In this document: positions 61,809 through 64,000 of the stretch, in pieces
How the letters are laid out: every line of letters starts with the position of its first letter
Numbering within the stretch: position 1 is the first letter of the stretch
From: Ignavibacteria bacterium
Lineage (GTDB): Bacteria; Bacteroidota; Ignavibacteria; Tepidaquicellales; Tepidaquicellaceae
Assembly (NCBI GenBank): GCA_041649015.1
Contig: JBAZNU010000007.1
Coordinates: 62,001 to 126,000 of the forward strand
Direction of reading: 5' to 3'
Length of the DNA: 64,000 nucleotides
Position numbers and translations under genes: made by a program
The notes under the pieces: model-generated
Told to the model about the DNA's origin: nothing
Seen by the model: only the letters and a program-made list of their open reading frames with translations
The model's database searches: none

Positions 61809-62365
61809 GTTTGCCTCCTGTAAATCTTATCAGGATTCTTTTCAATAAAATCTTTCCAGTTAGTCTTCTTCCTGTTAGGTTTATAACTGGTTTTATTATC
61901 AGAATTGTAATGATGGCAAAGGGCTATCGCGAGAGCATCTGAAGTATCGTTAAGCATTCTGTTAACTTTCAGAGATAAAATATTCTTAATGTATGTTTCC
62001 ACTGTTTGCTTTGTGGATGAGCCATTTCCCGTAACTGATTTCTTTACCTCTCTTGGTGAGTACTCAAAAACATCTACTCCCGAATTAAGCGAAGCTACCA
62101 TTACTACACCACGTACCTGTCCGAGTTTCATAGTTGATTGAATATTCTTTCCGAAGAATGCAGTCTCAATTGCAAGTTGTTCCGGTTTATAAACTTTTAT
62201 TTTTTTAAGACAGAAATCATATATTGATTTCAGTCTTATCGGCATCGGTGTCTTTGAACTCATTTTTATCGCATCATAATTTAAAACTTTGTAATACCCG
62301 TTCTTTATCTCAATTACTCCGACTCCGGTTATTACTGAGCCCGGGTCAATACCGATTATTCTCAT
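61805..62365 (-). CDS. ruvC: Holliday junction resolvase RuvC
   Basis: A 186-residue endonuclease that cuts four-way junctions. It shows catalytic acidic residues in the expected places: Asp in IIGIDPGSVITG (about residue 7), Glu in QLAIETAFFGKN (about 68) and Asp in DTSDALAIALCHH (about 140). The C-terminus is slightly longer and basic (NRKKTNWKDF). It starts 2 bases after yebC and overlaps ruvA by four bases (ATGA). Confidence 0.95.
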   Translation of the reverse strand: MRIIGIDPGSVITGVGVIEIKNGYYKVLNYDAIKMSSKTPMPIRLKSIYDFCLKKIKVYKPEQLAIETAFFGKNIQSTMKLGQVRGVVMVASLNSGVDVFEYSPREVKKSVTGNGSSTKQTVETYIKNILSLKVNRMLNDTSDALAIALCHHYNSDNKTSYKPNRKKTNWKDFIEKNPDKIYRRQT

Positions 62366-62367
62366 TC

Positions 62368-63090
62368 TTAATGTAAATCAGCATTTGTAAAAAGATTCTG
62401 CACATCATCATGCTCTTCAAGTATTTCCAAAAACTTAATCACATCCGCTGATTTTGATTCATCCAGCGATACTAAATCTTTCGGGACATATTGCATGCCG
62501 GCGGATTCTATCTTGTATCCTTTCTCTTCTAATGCCTTCCGGACAGGTTCAAGATTTTCAATGGATGATATTACTTCAAACGTTTCCTCTTCCGTTTTTA
62601 AATCATCGGCACCAACATCAAGTATTATCTCCATTACATCATCTTCTGTATGTGTACTTTTTTCAATCATAACAACACCTTTCCTTTCAAACATCCAGGC
62701 TACCGAACCCGATTCTCCTAAATTACCGTTGTGCTTCGATATCAGGTGGCGGAGCTCTGCAACTGTTCTGTTTCTGTTGTCTGTAACACTTTGTATTATC
62801 ACAGCTATTCCATGAGGAGCGTATGCTTCGTAGTTTATTTCTTCGTATCTTACACCTTCGAGCTCTCCTGTCCCTTTTTTGATGGCTCTTGTTATGTTAT
62901 CCTGAGGCATGTTGTTTGACTTGGCACTTTGTATAGCAAGCCTCAGTCTGGGATTGCCCGCAGGATCACCCCCGCCGTCTCTTGCGGCTATAGTTATTTC
63001 CTTTATGATTTTTGTGAATACTCTTCCTCTTGCTGAATCTGTTGCAGCTTTTTTCCTTTTGATGGTGGCCCATTTAGAGTGTCCGGACAT
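62368..63090 (-). CDS. yebC: YebC/PmpR-family translation or transcription regulator
   Basis: A 240-residue protein of the YebC family. N-terminal signature MSGHSKWATIKRKKAATDSARG, then RLRLAIQSAKSNNMPQDNITRAIKK, YAPHGIAVII and the C-terminal FEILEEHDDVQNLFTNAD-like end. Members act on ribosomes stalled at proline runs or bind DNA. It lies 2 bases before ruvC, a common arrangement (yebC-ruvCA). Confidence 0.95.
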   Translation of the reverse strand: MSGHSKWATIKRKKAATDSARGRVFTKIIKEITIAARDGGGDPAGNPRLRLAIQSAKSNNMPQDNITRAIKKGTGELEGVRYEEINYEAYAPHGIAVIIQSVTDNRNRTVAELRHLISKHNGNLGESGSVAWMFERKGVVMIEKSTHTEDDVMEIILDVGADDLKTEEETFEVISSIENLEPVRKALEEKGYKIESAGMQYVPKDLVSLDESKSADVIKFLEILEEHDDVQNLFTNADLH

Positions 63091-63122
63091 AGATTTTATT
63101 ATATAAGATTAATTAATACTTT

Positions 63123-64000
63123 TTAATGAATTTTTATGTCTTTTATCACAAGCTTGGTATAGCCGTTCTTGAAATTCTTATCTATTGAATAACATATATC
63201 GCATACAGCATCTTTTGTTATTTTCCCTTCAAAATCCTTTGAATTATACTGAATAGCATTCCATACTTTATCTGATTTTTTGTTACTTATTTTGAATATG
63301 TGTGCATCTGTTTTTGTGTACCTTACTTCATCTACTATTGTTACATTTCTTGTGATGAAAACAGGCTGAGGATTTCCGGGACCAAACGGCTCAAAGAAAG
63401 ATAGTATCTTTGTGAATGTTGGATTTATTTCCTCAAAACTTATTTCCATATCGACTTCTATTTCCGGTCGGAGTTTCTCTTTCACAAGTTCTTCTTTGGC
63501 TATTTCATTAACGCGTCTTCTCAATTCATCAATATTATTTACGTCTATCTCAAGTCCCGCGGCGTGACAGTGTCCGCCGTATTGTATCAGTAATGATTCG
63601 CATTTCTTAAGTGCTTCATAGACGTTGAATCCGTTAATGCTGCGGGCACTGCCTTTTGCTGAATCTTTTATCGTTGTGAGAACAATAGCAGGTCTATTGT
63701 ATTTTTCAACCAGTCGTGCCGCCACAATGCTGATTACACCTGGATGCCAGTCGTTGTTGTGTAGTACAATGCAGTAATCATTTGCTTCCTTGAATTCATC
63801 TTCATATAACTCAAATGCGTTTTCCGTTATTATCTTGTCAATTTCTCTACGGTTTGCATTTTCATCATCAAGAATTGTCGCAAGCTCTGTCATAACAGAT
63901 TCGTCTTCACTCGTCAGTAAATCAACTGCTCTGCTCGCTTCTCCTAATCTTCCTACTGCATTAATCCTTGGTGCAAGTGAAAAAACTATATTAGATGTAT
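63123..64000 (-). CDS. recJ: Single-stranded-DNA exonuclease RecJ (5' end cut off)
   Basis: The frame runs through the right edge, so only the C-terminal 292 residues are present; an internal ATG at 63893 is not the real start. LAPRINAVGRLGEASRAVDLL at the left of the fragment is a conserved RecJ segment. HNNDWHPGVISIVAARLVEKYNRP and KGSARSINGFNVYEAL...GGHCHAAGLEID complete the DHHA1 part. A C-terminal OB-like domain follows with PFGPGNPQPVF. It degrades ssDNA 5'-3' in repair. It precedes yebC by 33 bases. Confidence 0.95.
   Translation of the reverse strand, partial: TSNIVFSLAPRINAVGRLGEASRAVDLLTSEDESVMTELATILDDENANRREIDKIITENAFELYEDEFKEANDYCIVLHNNDWHPGVISIVAARLVEKYNRPAIVLTTIKDSAKGSARSINGFNVYEALKKCESLLIQYGGHCHAAGLEIDVNNIDELRRRVNEIAKEELVKEKLRPEIEVDMEISFEEINPTFTKILSFFEPFGPGNPQPVFITRNVTIVDEVRYTKTDAHIFKISNKKSDKVWNAIQYNSKDFEGKITKDAVCDICYSIDKNFKNGYTKLVIKDIKIH

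Overview
The window is AT-rich bacterial DNA that looks like a member of the Ignavibacteria (Bacteroidota/Chlorobi side). Seven exported proteins end in a type IX secretion (T9SS) or FlgD-like sorting domain, six of them with the NxPNPFN-type motif, and there are two PorV/PorQ-family outer-membrane proteins. Some promoters look Bacteroidota-like, and many genes lack a strong Shine-Dalgarno sequence. The assignment comes from reading family resemblance by eye; no search was run. No rRNA, tRNA, insertion sequence or CRISPR array was seen.

Layout. 1-6.5 kb: end of a W/Y-rich exported protein, an M2 peptidase lipoprotein, an OPT transporter, a degenerate GxxExxY protein and tripeptidase PepT (a peptide-use theme with the M28 peptidase at 31 kb). 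6.5-14.2 kb: a small Cys-rich membrane protein, a 1849-residue ten-PAS hybrid histidine kinase and an AEC transporter. 14.3-25.1 kb: two exported thioredoxin-fold proteins, a DUF6526 protein, an aromatic amino acid decarboxylase coupled to a CxxCH-bearing T9SS protein, then three more T9SS cargo proteins. 25.2-28.0 kb: hrcA-grpE-dnaJ. 28.2-36.2 kb: GT2 glycosyltransferase, nadB, M28 peptidase, a membrane protein, TerC, an RmlD-like reductase and YwbE. 36.5-39.6 kb: a serine hydrolase and a T9SS beta-propeller. 39.6-40.7 kb: a 1.1-kb repeat-rich spacer.

40.7-52.9 kb is a continuous plus-strand run: a lipoprotein, a FlgD-tailed propeller protein, two PorV-like proteins, then an ArnT-like glycosyltransferase, a FemAB/GNAT-like transferase, an NAD-dependent epimerase, a sugar formyltransferase, an amidohydrolase, a GT4-like glycosyltransferase and a Wzx-type flippase. 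Several of these genes overlap and several start with TTG. It reads as a surface-glycan locus, possibly for an N-formylated amino sugar, next to T9SS components. 53.4-55.8 kb carries hsp20 and dnaK behind an unusual upstream region.

56.2-58.9 kb is the best candidate for an undescribed system: a TIR-domain protein and a DUF4238 protein form a two-gene unit. They are followed by a small membrane-anchored protein. A homologous hairpin-plus-promoter module precedes both the pair and the third gene. The right end holds a T9SS protein with a recent internal duplication, then minus-strand housekeeping genes ppa, ruvA, ruvC, yebC and a partial recJ.

A second theme is non-coding. Four intergenic arrays (6.7, 40.3, 40.5 and 53.1 kb) have different sequences but the same 11-bp period, and two of them share a 21-base match. 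They resemble no feature class I know.
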